DNA from: Hyalella azteca
Lineage: Eukaryota > Arthropoda > Malacostraca > Amphipoda > Hyalellidae
Assembly: GCF_000764305.2 (NCBI RefSeq)
Contig: NW_025937422.1
Location: 62,001 to 126,000 of the forward strand
Reading direction: 5' to 3'
Length of the DNA: 64,000 nt
Part shown: positions 12,793 through 24,492 of the stretch, piece by piece
How positions within the stretch are numbered: the stretch's first letter is position 1
Layout: every line of letters starts with the position of its first letter
The notes under the pieces: model-generated
Database searches by the model: none
Seen by the model: the letters and a program-made list of their open reading frames with translations, nothing else
Told to the model about the DNA's origin: nothing
Made by a program: the position numbers and the translations under genes

Positions 12793-13137
12793 GCCAGTTG
12801 TGCTCCGGCCTGACTGAACGGCGCTGTTGTGGTGGGCGCTTTATGTCAAAAGCCGTGAAGATGCCCGGCTGCATTAAGCTCGGGAAGGTATATGAATCGC
12901 ACTGTGGACTTGGGCTATGCTGACCTCTAGCTATCCATCCTTCAAATGTATATAAGGTTTATGCCACCCCTGACCTACGTTCAACAAATTAGGTATTATG
13001 TTAGGATATGATGGTTCAACCATGGTACAGTTAGGAGATGATAAACATCTTCATACATCATTTGGAGAAACAGAATACCATTCTGTTCCCGCTCAAGCTG
13101 CGTAATTTAACTAATTATTTATGGAAAAAAACTATAT

Positions 13138-13667
13138 TTAGACTCTTTAGATGCCTTCCTCCATGCGGAAAACACGGTTGCTGCGACTGCAGATGCTGCC
13201 ACTGCATCTACTGTAACTGAGGGTAATGTGGGATATGAGTATGACACAACAGCGGCCTAACATTTAAACTCAGTTTTAAGTACACGTAGCGGCCTAAGTA
13301 AACAAGTAAACAAAGCCACCTATGTACAATTAGCGGGCCATTTCTCGTCGTGATTGTTGGACTTATCTTGAAAAGCCTCACTGATTTGCTGACTGAGTTA
13401 CGTGCTCTTAACTATTTCCGATAATACGGCTTATGGTGAGATATTTATAATAAATACGATGCCACTAATTTAGTCTGTATCACCAATCGCAAATGTCGCC
13501 TTTTGGAGAAGCTTCTTGCTGGTGTTACGGAGTCGTTGGAGCACAAGAATTGGCTTTGGAACGGCAATTTAAAAGTCATCGAAATGAACATACCTGCTGT
13601 TATCATGTTCAGCATAGATAGGATATTCAGGAGGTTTCACTGTTGCAAAACTCGTTTCTCTGTCCAT
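13138..13667 (-). pseudogene. Broken fifth PHYHIP-C-like copy
   Basis: Exon A relic is 13667..13500 (168 bases, one codon shorter than the 171 of its relatives). It reads MDRETSFATVKPPEYPIYA and VHFDDF and is closest to paralog 4. It has an in-frame TAA directly after VHFDDF, and its donor has changed from GT to GC (AAAAG/GCGACA). The only trace of exon B is the extreme C-terminus at about 13225..13138 (AVAATVFSAWRKASKESK), matching the paralog 4 tail anchor (ATVFFAWRKASRDSK). The whole core between them is deleted. Clearly non-functional. Confidence 0.8.
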
Positions 13668-14639
13668 TTCTGATCAGATATTTGAATAGACGCGAAAATG
13701 AGAGTTTCGCACCTATTTACCTGCACATATATATAGCAGTAAAATTTCCCCAATCTACGATTATTATATTAAGTTTTTAAGTCTTTTTAAAAAATAAATT
13801 TTTAAAAAAATTACTATGTTTAATTAATTTTAAGAATAATTAACTGAAGTCATTAACAGTACTAAGTTCGCTTTGTGTATGTAAGGATGTCATCCAAATT
13901 AACAAGAAACATTGAAACCAAGTTCAAGCGAAATGCCGAGAACACTTTTTCTCCAGCAGCCCTGCTAATAACGGAGCTGATCAGCTGCAGCAGAGCTATT
14001 TTCACGTACGAATCTTCGGTTCGTTACAATATTATGCATTCGGTATTCTTATGAACTTATCTTCAAATCGATTATTCTTGTATTCATCTATTCGCACTAT
14101 TTCGTTATTTGTTTAGTTCGGCGAGAAGTCGCTCTCTTATTCTCCTATTCCTCACGTATATTACACACGTCAGGCAGTGTTTAATCGCAAGTTAGTTTAC
14201 TAGGGGTTGATTCAAAATAATGCTTAATAACAGTTGTTTATCAATCGAACATAAGATATTTTTCTTACACAATGCAAATCGATTCCCATGAAATGCGAGA
14301 TAAGCACGTATGATCGGGAAAAACATTTTTCTGAACGATTATATTCAATGAATAAAATTCAGTAATTTTAAATGATACCTTCCTTGAAATAATCTTAGAA
14401 CTCATTTAAGAAGTAGTGTGATAAACAGGGAATCGTGTGTAATAAGCCACAAGCCTCAAATATGATGTATTTTATCATTACTCTGCCTAAATCGCAAGTT
14501 CACCATGAATTTAAGATCATGGAAAGCGCCATGCAAATTCACTATGTATAATTCATTGAATTTGTGCGTGCGACAGCAGTGCGCTTGCTCAAAGAGCACC
14601 ACGCCGTTGGGCATGTATCGGATAGAGGCTTCATTCGAT
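13668..14639. other. Intergenic, no gene seen
   Basis: AT-rich flank upstream of the pseudogene. The first part resembles the 5' flank of paralog 4 (shared GAGTTTCG and TTTACCTGCAC near 13710-13740 and 24065-24100), so duplication extended past the start codon. Confidence 0.5.
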
Positions 14640-14810
14640 GCTTCTGCAAGCACTTCGGGATATGAGTTGCATGTATTAGCTCGGGAATTACGACGGTTTT
14701 CCAAGTATACCGTTAGGACGGACTTACTCGGACCACGACTGATATAATGAGCCGCTCGCAGGATCGCCGTGTAAACACGACTTGCAGTACATGTACAGAC
14801 ATGCATCCCG
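14640..14810 (-). pseudogene. 18S rRNA-like 5' domain fragment, divergent relic
   Basis: On the minus strand, blocks in the order of the 18S rRNA 5' domain appear: ATGCATGTCT (about 14806..14797), GCGGCTCATTATATCAGT (about 14752..14735) and ACTTGGAAAACCGTCGTAA followed by AGCTAATACATGCAA (about 14707..14665). The canonical sequences are ATGCATGTCT, TGGCTCATTAAATCAGTT, ACTTGGATAACTGTGGTAA and AGCTAATACATGC. Spacing fits, but many positions differ and neither flank continues into rRNA. This is either a decayed rDNA fragment in the genome or a fragment from a very divergent 18S gene. The open frames over it are accidental. Confidence 0.7.
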
Positions 14811-14929
14811 GTCCCGGAGGTGCACAAAAACCGACGGAAGCACTTAGTAGAACAATGCCAAACGTCATAGTGCGCGCACTGCTACCACACGCATGAATCC
14901 CATGAAGATATGATGAATTTGTTTTTGAT

Positions 14930-15480
14930 TTCTCTACTTTTAAATTCTTGATGCTGTTTTACTAGAGGGATGAACAGAAAAAATGCGTGGCAATCGTAAA
15001 AAATGTTGAATACGAATGATAAGCCTAAAAGATATTGAATTAGAGGATTAAACAGAAGAGCATTGAAACAATCTTCAAAAATGATAAGCTAGAGGGGAAA
15101 ACTGAGTAACATGTGCAATAAGCATGAAGTACGTTTAAGAAATAACTTGGTAAACAAGGAAATGTAACAAGCCTTAAATATATTGAACTTGAGTGATTAC
15201 CAAAGAAATATGAGTAAAAAGCTTAAAACATGATGCACTATACTAATATACTGAGGAATGTGAGTAATGAACTTAGAACATATTGAATAACTACTGTGAT
15301 AGAGAAAGATACATGATTACAAGGCTTAAAACTGATTGAAAAACTAGTGTGTAAAACTAGAAACGTGATGAACAGAGAAACTAGTATAGGTAGTAAATTT
15401 GAAACTTTTGAAGAGCTAGTGTGATGAAATGAGAAGAATTAAGAGCCTCACAAAACATTAATGAGTTCAAGTAACCTTAA
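14930..15480. repeat. Strongly degenerate tandem repeat
   Basis: Phrases such as AAGCTTAAAACATGATG, AACTAGTGTGAT and ATTGAATTAGAGGAT recur every 50-60 bases with heavy drift. Low confidence in the exact unit. Confidence 0.4.
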
Positions 15481-15968
15481 CTTATAACATCTCAACTTGG
15501 TGGACTTTCAACAAAAATTATTAAGACTTCACACCATTTGTCAAGCTGAACCAGTTAGACAAAAGTCTATTATACTTCAAATTGTCAGCAAAATTTCATT
15601 CATACTATTTATATGAATTCCTGCAAGCAAATGATACTTATAACGGTTATTTTTTGCTGCAGCTCCCGTCTAGAACAAACCAATCTGTAACTTAATTAGG
15701 CAAACCGATATTTGTAGAACAAACAATCGGCTTGGTGTGACGGCGACTTCATTAATTACATTCGAATATTAATTTTCAGCAGAGACAGTAATTTACATTA
15801 GGAAATAAATGACAATTTTCAAGCCTAGTATTCTGGACAGGAGTAAAATCGGAATGGTTTCGTTAGTTCCTGTTTACAGGTCATCTGAAACCGGATATCT
15901 GGGTTCATGGTAAATACATCATGTACTCACAGGCGTATAATTTTTAGAACACCATGGGCGAGGCTTGT

Positions 15969-17055
15969 TTAAACATTATGTTCCAATGCCTCTTGACACA
16001 CATCAAGAGTATATTGGTAGGGACATTTTTTCTTCAACTTCGTATTATATTTGTAGCATTTGAAGGATTCAAAAGTTGAGTATGCCTCATCAGCGTCCGG
16101 TCCCTTATAAATAGAATTTGCCTCAGAATGATTGTTAGAGCAAATTTTAAAATCATAGAAAAAAGGTTTCATATCATCTTCGTCCACTTCGATCGCGATC
16201 TGCAGCTCGTGAGGACCCTGGTTAACTCTGTTCATGCATTCTGTAGCGTGGCTGTAACCAGACTCGGATTTTAGCAAGGGTGAGCCCTCTGAATGCAAAT
16301 CAACTTCCGTTAATTCATCATACTTATCTCTTGTGAGCACAACTCGGGTGAAAGATCGCCTATTGAAAATGGCCTGGTCCAGAAGGTAGAGATTTGGACC
16401 AAAATTCTTTAGCACGCTTTCCCACTTGATGATGAAGCTCACGTTGCCGAAGTAGTTATGCTCTGATCTTGGTTGCATGGGAGAGAACCACAGCACCTGA
16501 GAACAAGAGTTATATTTACTTTTCTGGTTAAACGTATTTTTCTCAATGTAAGAGTCTCGTCTCGAATGTAATCGCATAACAATTAACCATTTCTAAACAT
16601 CGCCTATTGTCTGCGTCTGTATGCAATAATGCTACAGTGTCATTCAAATTTGCTAACTACTCATAGGCAAGTGCGCTGATATCGCAATCGATCGGAAAAG
16701 TAGGCATTAGGATCTGAACGTGCATGGTGTGCTGCAGTTATGGATACGTACATGAACATTATTATGCATTCATTAATGCCAATTTGTGTACTCGAATATG
16801 CTTATGAATGCACAATAATTTATCAACATTTTTATGAGACACGTAGCAGTTATCCCAACTCAAAGGCTGGCCTCTGAATCTCACTTTCTTTCGAAGCTTC
16901 TTATGGCTGTTGTCGATTAGTGCCGGGATCAGGTTTTCTTTTTGATAATTCAGCAGAAAGTCGTCGAAATGAAGACATCGGCTGATTTCATCAAGTTTAG
17001 CATACAGAGGATCGGCTAAAACTTGCACAGGTTTAAAATGCGTCATTATAGACAT
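15969..17055 (-). CDS. PHYHIP-C-like protein, paralog 3, short form (two exons)
   Basis: Exon A is 17055..16885 (57 codons, donor AAGAAA/GTGAGA) and exon B is 16496..15969 (acceptor GTTCTCAG/GTGCTG); phase 0, 232 aa. Family motifs: YAKLDEISRCLHFDDF, VLWFSPMQPRSEHNYFG, GPNLYLLDQAI, RSFTRVVLT, GPHELQIAIEVDEDD, NNHSEANS, FESFKCYKYNT and CPYQYT. It stops shortly after the last conserved Cys (CQEALEHNV). It has no linker and no C-terminal membrane segment, so it would be soluble unless a further exon is spliced on. No such exon could be recognised. Function unknown. Confidence 0.72.
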
Positions 17056-20000
17056 TTTTGATCAGGCAGTGTCCAGCAAAATGTTGCCGACTACAGTTCC
17101 GTGAATTTACACCTGCTTGGGGGGAGTTAATGTTATTAAATTCAAATTAATTGAAAGTCTGCTATATTTAATTGGAAATTTAAATTGTGTTGGATGAGAT
17201 AATGTCAAACCTTGAGAGTTTATCCGATGGGCAATGGTTCCATTCTTTCTATGACTTGAAGTTCATAATATCCATTGGCTAGCGTATCATTGAGATAAGG
17301 TAACTAAACTGTTGTTTATAAAGAGTAATCGGCTCTAAGATGTACAATTGGGACAGAGTACATATGTAAATGCTCTTGAAATGGCGAAGCTTGCAGGTAT
17401 TCAGTGAAAGCTGACCTTATATATGAAGAGGTTACAAATTAAAAATGGTTATAGTAATAATCATCGTATCTCAATAAATTACGTTGATTTATTTTAATTT
17501 CGCTTTTCAAACATATTGCACCTACATTATTTTAATAACTTTCAGCGTAATTTTCAAAATATACTTGTCAATATTATTGCACATGTAATAAATATCCTGT
17601 TTTTTTTCAATCTTAAGACGGCAAATAAACACAAAGACCTTTGCCACTTGCTTGGAAGAACCAGTTGCAAAATCTTGCTCATAATTTTGAATTCCCGAAT
17701 GAAAGCCATAAAAGAATTTGTCTAGAAGTTTTCTGTTGTCGAGGGAAAACGAAAGCCTACCTAAAATCCACCTTTTATATTGAAATTTATTTCCTACGAA
17801 TGAAAATCGAATAGAGTGAGTTCAGTTTCCAGCAAAAATAGTTTTCAACATTCGATGATTGAGTTTAATGCAGTATTAAAATTTCAGAGTAACCCAGTGG
17901 AGCATATATTATCCCTTACATCAATGAAACCTGTGATTTTACTTCGAGCTACATGCTTAAATAATATTTATCAACGATGCTTCTCTGTGTTGCTTTCCAG
18001 TCGTTCTTAAAAAATTACTGTAAAAATTTGCCATTAATCTTTTATGGGCCATCGCCTTGCGTTCCAAGTGTCCAAGTTTCAAATGATTTTCACCGCTCAA
18101 TTTTCATAACTGTATGAAGTAAGTCGAACTTAATTCAGCACAATGATGGGCATTGCTCTGAAAGTGACAGTTCAATGCTTTAAATTTTGTAATTTTTTAT
18201 GCTTATTATTTTTTACAAAGTTGACTAAACAAAGTTTTTTGCAAAGTTGCTTGCAAGCACCAGAATGTTTACAAAATTGTTGATTGTTGAATTAGGACCA
18301 TTGATGAAATTGACATGGATATCTCCAGCTGTGGACATTTCGACTTTCTGAAGCCATCATGAGTCGCACCAGCTAAAGGCCAACAATAATTTGTTTTTTG
18401 CATCGTTATTTCATGTATTTGTCCAAGATTCTGTGATAAAATCCAGACATTGAAGCCTATACAAACCTAAAAAACAATCCATGAATCACACGACGCTTAT
18501 CATACACAAGTTCTCTGCATAGCAACTCCGGGACACTGGAGTGAGAAGAACAAGCTTCTCAAGGGTTTCCCAAGGGCACTACTGCCAAGGACATCGCTCT
18601 GGTAGGTAGCGTGGACCTAATAACCCCTACAAGGATATAGTTTGTAGTTAGTTATATGCATTAAGATATCGATAAAAATACAGTCCTACTAATTTATGTG
18701 CGATCAAATTGTTCCATCGAAATGAAAGAATATTTTATTATTTACTGGGAAGAATATTAAGGGACAGCCTTACACGAGAAATAAAATAACAGTAATGAAT
18801 AAATTCGGCACCTCATGAGAAAGTTCTGTATTGAAACATCCAAGGATTTTACCTGCTATATGACATGCAATTTAACGTTCATGTAACTCTGTTGGACAAA
18901 CTGAAGTGAATCGCCAAGAAACCAGCTACATGTAGAATTCTTATGGAATTAAAAAATAGGAAATAAGTATTTCTCTACCGAGTTATTAATAGCTGAGAAT
19001 TTAGTTTTTACTCTAGTACACACATATGATGGCAAACGAACTCTAAATAAAACAGTTAAGGAAAATAAATAGGTACAAATTAAACAGCCTCACAGATCCC
19101 TTAAATCTATTCACATCAGTAATTCCACGCAAAAAAAAAAAATAAAAAAAAAATAAAAACTCGGACCCTCGTGAGTATACTTTGTCTTGTCTAAATATCA
19201 ATAAAATAAGCGCGCGTTTTCAATATTCCTGTATAGTTTTGTCTCAATATATTCACGTCTCACCAGCCGGACAGCTGGACCATCACTCTCAAGACCGTCT
19301 ACAACGAGTGCCGGACTCCGTCTACACAACCGTCTCCGTCTTCCAATCTACACAACATGGTTGGACAAATGAATTAAAAAGAGTATTGAAGGAGCACAGC
19401 AATAATATTTGCCACTCTGCTAATTTCACTTGCCTTTAAACATAACATCATGTAAGTGATGTCAATTCTGGGATATTAGCTGCGAAGAATTAGTTGTTAA
19501 ATACAGCCATTTGCAAGACGAATTGCGGGCTTCAAGGTTATGTAAGAGTCTTGGTCGATGCTGAGACTCTTCACTACTGAAAGTGAATTTGGAGTAGCTC
19601 CAATAACACTGGTCAACAAATAAATTGTGACAGAGACAAAAGTAGCTGAAATAAACCAATTTGAGGGGTGCTGAATATGAATCTGACATTGGAAAAGTTC
19701 GTTTAAGTCTATTTTTCAAGTTATTGCTAGAGGTTAGGTATATTTTCTGTGAAAGTATGAAAGCATAATACTTTTGTTTCTGTGCAAGATATATATTGGT
19801 TTCACGGAAACGTACTATTACACCAGTGATAAAGAAGCTTACCATTTTTACAGTGATTGTAAGCTGAGGGATCAAAGAACAACCTTGAGCTCCTCATATT
19901 TGCTGTACTTGATATGCAGGGCTTTCTGGCCGGTTACGTGACAGTAAAACGAGCCCTACCATTTGCGGTACCCATGATTTGGAGGGAAGGAACTGATCAT

Positions 20001-22081
20001 GATACCAATTTTTATTTTTGCGTTGCCCCCCTATAGATCATGCCATCATAAAAAAGAGAACACAATCAATATACCAACCAATATACTATAATATATATAC
20101 ATTTAGTGTATTAATGAAGAATGAAGAAGTTAATTAAGTCTGGTGTTCTCTTAGGTGACAGACATAGGAACTCATAGAGCACACTTATTTTGACAACCTC
20201 AGTTTGACGGATTTGCTGAACGCTTTCACCGGGAGATGGTGGTGGCAGGAATGCGGTACCAGTGTAAATGAGTGGTTTTCCAAAAATTTCCTGAAGATGT
20301 GAAGAAGCAAATTATACTGTGCAACAAGTTTGTTGTATAGTATAATTTGCGTTGCAGTATAATTTGTGTTTAATACTGTACAACAATCTTGTCGTACAGT
20401 ATATTTTGTAGTTTATATGTTCACTTTATTATTCGGGGAAGTGCATGCTCATGACGAGTGCAGAATTTGATCATGTGTCGCTAAATATTTAAAGAAATAT
20501 ATCTTTAATTTGGTTTTATTTAAATTCTAAGTTCTAAAATTCTAAATTCTAAGTTCTAAATGGACATTTATAACTTTGTCTAACTGAATAAAAGAGATGT
20601 CAGTTTAAAGTTTAGGTTGCTACTTTAAAAGTAATCCACATATAACAAAACCGAAATGCTATCGAGGACATTGGATTCCCACATGCACTTATCATGAAGA
20701 TACGTAGAGTTTATTTTTTTTTCAAACACTTTATAGATTCTTAACAGTGGCACATTTAAGAACTCAAACATGAAAACAATTTTTGCCTTACAATTATAAT
20801 ATATAACGAATCAAAACAAACCCATAGAGGCTTTCATTTACTTATCTCCCGTCTCAGGGAGTTGCATTAATTTAATATTTCAGTTGGCTTCCAACTTTGA
20901 CTTCATTTTAAATGTAGATGCGCCCGAATTGGGCCCAAAACACAAATACATTTGTTTGCCAGCCCCTATAAATCCTCTATTTACCAGCCTAAAGAAAACA
21001 TAACTATGGTTGAAGAAACAAAACAAATACCTCATTTTTATCAAGATACTAATGCTATGATTTAAATAAAAATAGGCAAAAATATTTCTCGATGAAAGAT
21101 ACACCGACGAACAGTAGGTAATTTTATAACTCAAAAAAATTTTCATAAATGTGCTAAAGCATTCTCAAATAGAAATAAAAAACATTGATGAGTGATGAAT
21201 TATAAATCTTCTTTCTTCATTGGCAGCTCAAAATAATTCACGAGGGAGACTGCAATGCAATCCATTTCAGGAGGAGGCAATTTTATAGAGCATGATATCG
21301 ATGGCGTTTTAGGCACGGTGATGGTGCCTCGTGCGATAGTTTTCCATACGCTCAGAAACAAAACCGGTAGCTCTGAAAATAATGCTGATGATAATGTGAT
21401 AATGTCACATGACGTCAGGTCAAGCCTACCCGCCTTGCAGGTAAAATTCAACTATCCATTGCAAATGACTGTCTCGTTGAAATAATTTCGAAAAGATTTG
21501 GCTTTCATAGTCATTTCTCACTATCGAGAATTTAGCGAACAATAATTTAAGCTTGGGAAACTATTAAATAAATGATCTTATTCTCTGCTAACATTATCGC
21601 TCAATCTGGAGTTTAATGTCATTTTGGAGTCAAATTACGTTCATAGTATAATAGAGATAAATAAAATTTAAGTTGGAAAATTTTTGCGTAAAAAATACCT
21701 ACATTGCAGCTAAGACGTTGGGAAATTTTTTTGAAGTATTCGCTGACAGTTGTACTACCGGAAAAGAATCAATACCATTGTTTAAATTGGATTCACAATT
21801 AATTAAGATGAAGTTGTTTACTAAATATACCTACGAATTTTGAAAGAGTCCATTAAATCATTAATAGCTACTAAACCTTAAGCCTTTGAGAAATGCCAGA
21901 ACAATTCCCTGTTAAAGTGACGGAAGCTCAGCGATCACAGAGGTATTTTCCTGACAATGCGCCATGAACAAAAAGTGAAAGAATAAAAATTGCCAATTGT
22001 TACTAGACCAAAAAATGTTATAAAAATAGCAACTTGCAGAGAAAAATCCCATTCTGTAACTGCTGGTTGATATATAAACGT
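17056..22081. other. Long intergenic stretch, no supported gene
   Basis: Mostly AT-rich. Two spots are coding-like but not recognised: 19268..19376 on + (TITLKTVYNECRTPSTQ, preceded by CACCAG) and 21451..21200 on - (ending NYFELPMKKEDL). Both could be isolated exons or chance. Inverted repeats lie at about 20320..20400 (TACTGTGCAACAA / TTGTCGTACAGTA type). Confidence 0.4.
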
Positions 22082-24037
22082 TTATTTTGAATCTCTGGAT
22101 GCCTTCCTCCATGCAAAAAACACAGTTGCAGCTGCTGCCACTGCTGCAACTGCTGCCACTGCGATCGCACCACCATTGCTCTCTGATCGTGTAGATGTAC
22201 GTTGCCCCATATTGGCACGGCTAGTTGATGGCAATGTAGCTGTGTGTAGATCCATGTCATACAGGCTACACGACTCTCGTGTAGTTGCACGATGTCCACT
22301 GCTAGTTGATGGTTTAGCCGCCCCCAGTACCGCCTTCATGTGTTCCTCGCACTCTTCAAGCGTCCACTTATAAAAACATACACAATTGCGTGCAGTATTA
22401 AACTTGAAGCATTTGAATGATTTAAATTTTGATTCTTCTCCATTTCTTCTTGTATAGTCTCCAAAATTAGGAGCATTAGCCTCAGAATGATTATTTGCAG
22501 CCACACAACATTCCCTGTAGAGCCACCTCGCATCGGCATCGTCCACTTCGATCGCTATCTGCAGCTCATGAGGGCCTACGGCCCCAGCTCTGTTCATGCA
22601 TTGAGAAGCGTGGTAGAAACCAAGCAATGAAGTTATCATGGGTGAGCCAGATGAATCTAAATTCAACCTGGGTAAAATTCCGTCATAATTATTTTTAGTC
22701 AACACGACTCTAGTGAAACTTCTGGTGTTATAAATGGCCTGGTCGATGAGGTAGAGGTTCGGACCGAGTTTCTGTAGCACGGTCTTCCACTTGATGGTGA
22801 AGCTGACGTTGCCGTAGAAATTGTGCTCCGAGCTCGACTGCGATGGAGCGAACCACAGCACCTGAGAACAATAAAATATTATCACGGAGAAGTAACACAA
22901 ACATTTATTTTTTAGGTACCTTTCCCTCTGAGACGTTGAATTTGTTTCCGGCTCTTTGCGCAATAATCATCTTCAACTATACCTATGAATGTGATGTGGG
23001 GATGAATCTGAGGGGTGAGAGTAATGTCGTAGAGTATTAAATAATGCCAATTATAGATGCCTATGAATGATGATGCTGTATTGAGTCTGAAGTGATGGAT
23101 AGCAATAATTTCTTGTGTCATTCGGTCTGCATCACCACAATGAACGCTGAAAGTGTGGTAACTGTGTATTCAATCGTTTGATATTTTAAATTATTACAGT
23201 ACCGTTCTGATTTATTATATGACCTGGAATTTAATCGTGTGAAGTAAACCTGTATACTCGTAGATTTAGATGTGAAAAATTCTTGTCTGGTTTTATTGTG
23301 TGTTTTATACGCGAATCATTTGTGCAATTTTCTGGTAATTAGTTGTATCACTTTTGTAGAGAGAATTCTGAAGTCTGGACATGATACTTCAGTTCATTGA
23401 AATGTTGTCAATCCTCGTTGTTTGCATGAAAGCTTAATGTGCGGTCGTCTTTATTTTCTCGTCTGTGTTGAATCACGAGGAGTGTTACGAACCTATAGTG
23501 GTTTATTGGTTAGAGTCTCGCATCAAGCCCACTGCACGATGGACCCGTAATAATTAATGTGGGGTATTATGAAACAGATGGTAAGGAATAATGCATAGAT
23601 GCGTTATAAAATATGTCACTTATTAATTTAATAAATTACGATATTTTGGCAAAATCGAGGGACCAATCATCCAAATCTTTCAGCATTGGATTAAAGATGC
23701 GTTGGGGTTTGTGTTGCAATAACAAACACTCATTCATTCATATGTGTCGGAGTGCTTGATATTCATGTCATAATGTACTCGTATATACATATCATTATGT
23801 AAAGCAGCAGCTGCATATTTTAAATGGCATAACTTTTTCTGTTCATCAATCACAGCTGGAGCTCACCTTTTGGGGCAGCACTGTCCTGCTGTTATTAAGA
23901 CCTTGAGGTACGAGCAGTTGCCTTTGAACGGCAACTTTAAAGTCATCATAATGAACACACCTGCTGATATCATCAAGTTTGGCATAGATAGGATATTCTA
24001 GAGGCTTCACTGTTTCAAAACTCGTTTTTTGATCCAT
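22082..24037 (-). CDS. PHYHIP-C-like tail-anchored protein, paralog 4 (two exons)
   Basis: Exon A is 24037..23867 (57 codons, donor CAAAAG/GTGAGC) and exon B is 22861..22082 (acceptor GTTCTCAG/GTGCTG); phase 0, 316 aa. Exon A: YAKLDDISRCVHYDDF. Exon B: VLWFAPSQSSSEHNFYG, LGPNLYLIDQAIYN, RSFTRVVLTKNNYDG, CMNRAGAVGPHELQIAIEVD, ADARWLYREC, FKSFKCFKFNTARNC and YKWTLEECEE. A Ser/Thr-rich linker of about 60 residues follows, then an Ala/Val-rich hydrophobic segment (AIAVAAVAAVAAAATVFFAW) and a basic end (RKASRDSK), the layout of a tail-anchored protein facing the cytosol. Alignment to the PHYHIP C-terminal domain (PYG-x-x-F, NLY-x-D, VL) is suggestive only. The Ala codon run is slippage-prone. Confidence 0.75.
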
Positions 24038-24280
24038 TTTAATCAGATAGTTGAATAAATGCGAAGATGAGAGTTTCGAAACTGTTTACCTGCACATGGT
24101 AGAAAAATTTTACCAATTTGAGACTAATTGGAAGCATTAATTTTACAGTTACATACTATTAAAATGCTAAAGTTTTCATACATTACATTTTGCCTCTGTA
24201 TTGAAGCTAGAAAAAATGACATCCATTTATTTATCGAATCTCTAAAAATTTACCATTGCCCTTTTCTAGGCACGTCGTTA

Positions 24281-24492
24281 GGCTATAAGATATACAATGA
24301 TTAGATTAATTTGGCCGTAGGATATACATTGATTAGATTAATTTGGCCGTAGGATATACATTGATTAGATTAATTTGGCCGTAGGATGTACATTGATTAG
24401 ATTAATTTGGCCGTAGGATATACATTGATTAGATTAATTTGGCCGTAGGATATACATTGATTGGATTAATTTGGCTCTAGGATATATAATGA
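24281..24492. repeat. 32-bp minisatellite, about six units
   Basis: Unit TTAGATTAATTTGGCCGTAG plus GATATACATTGA repeats exactly in register from 24301, with only one or two changes per unit until the last copy (24461..24492). It lies 250 bp upstream of the paralog 4 start. The near-identity of units implies recent expansion or homogenisation. Confidence 0.95.

Noticed and set aside
14456..14827. 123-codon open frame
   Set aside because: It lies over the 18S-like relic, whose blocks explain the sequence better than coding.
19268..19376. Short exon-like reading TITLKTVYNECRTP
   Set aside because: No partner exon or recognised family; the acceptor-like CACCAG alone is not enough.
21200..21451. 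Minus-strand frame ending NYFELPMKKEDL
   Set aside because: Plausible composition but both strands are open here and no upstream exon or motif was found.
23505..23560. tRNA-like phrase GGTTAGAGTCTCGCATC
   Set aside because: No B-box and no cloverleaf; at best an old SINE head.
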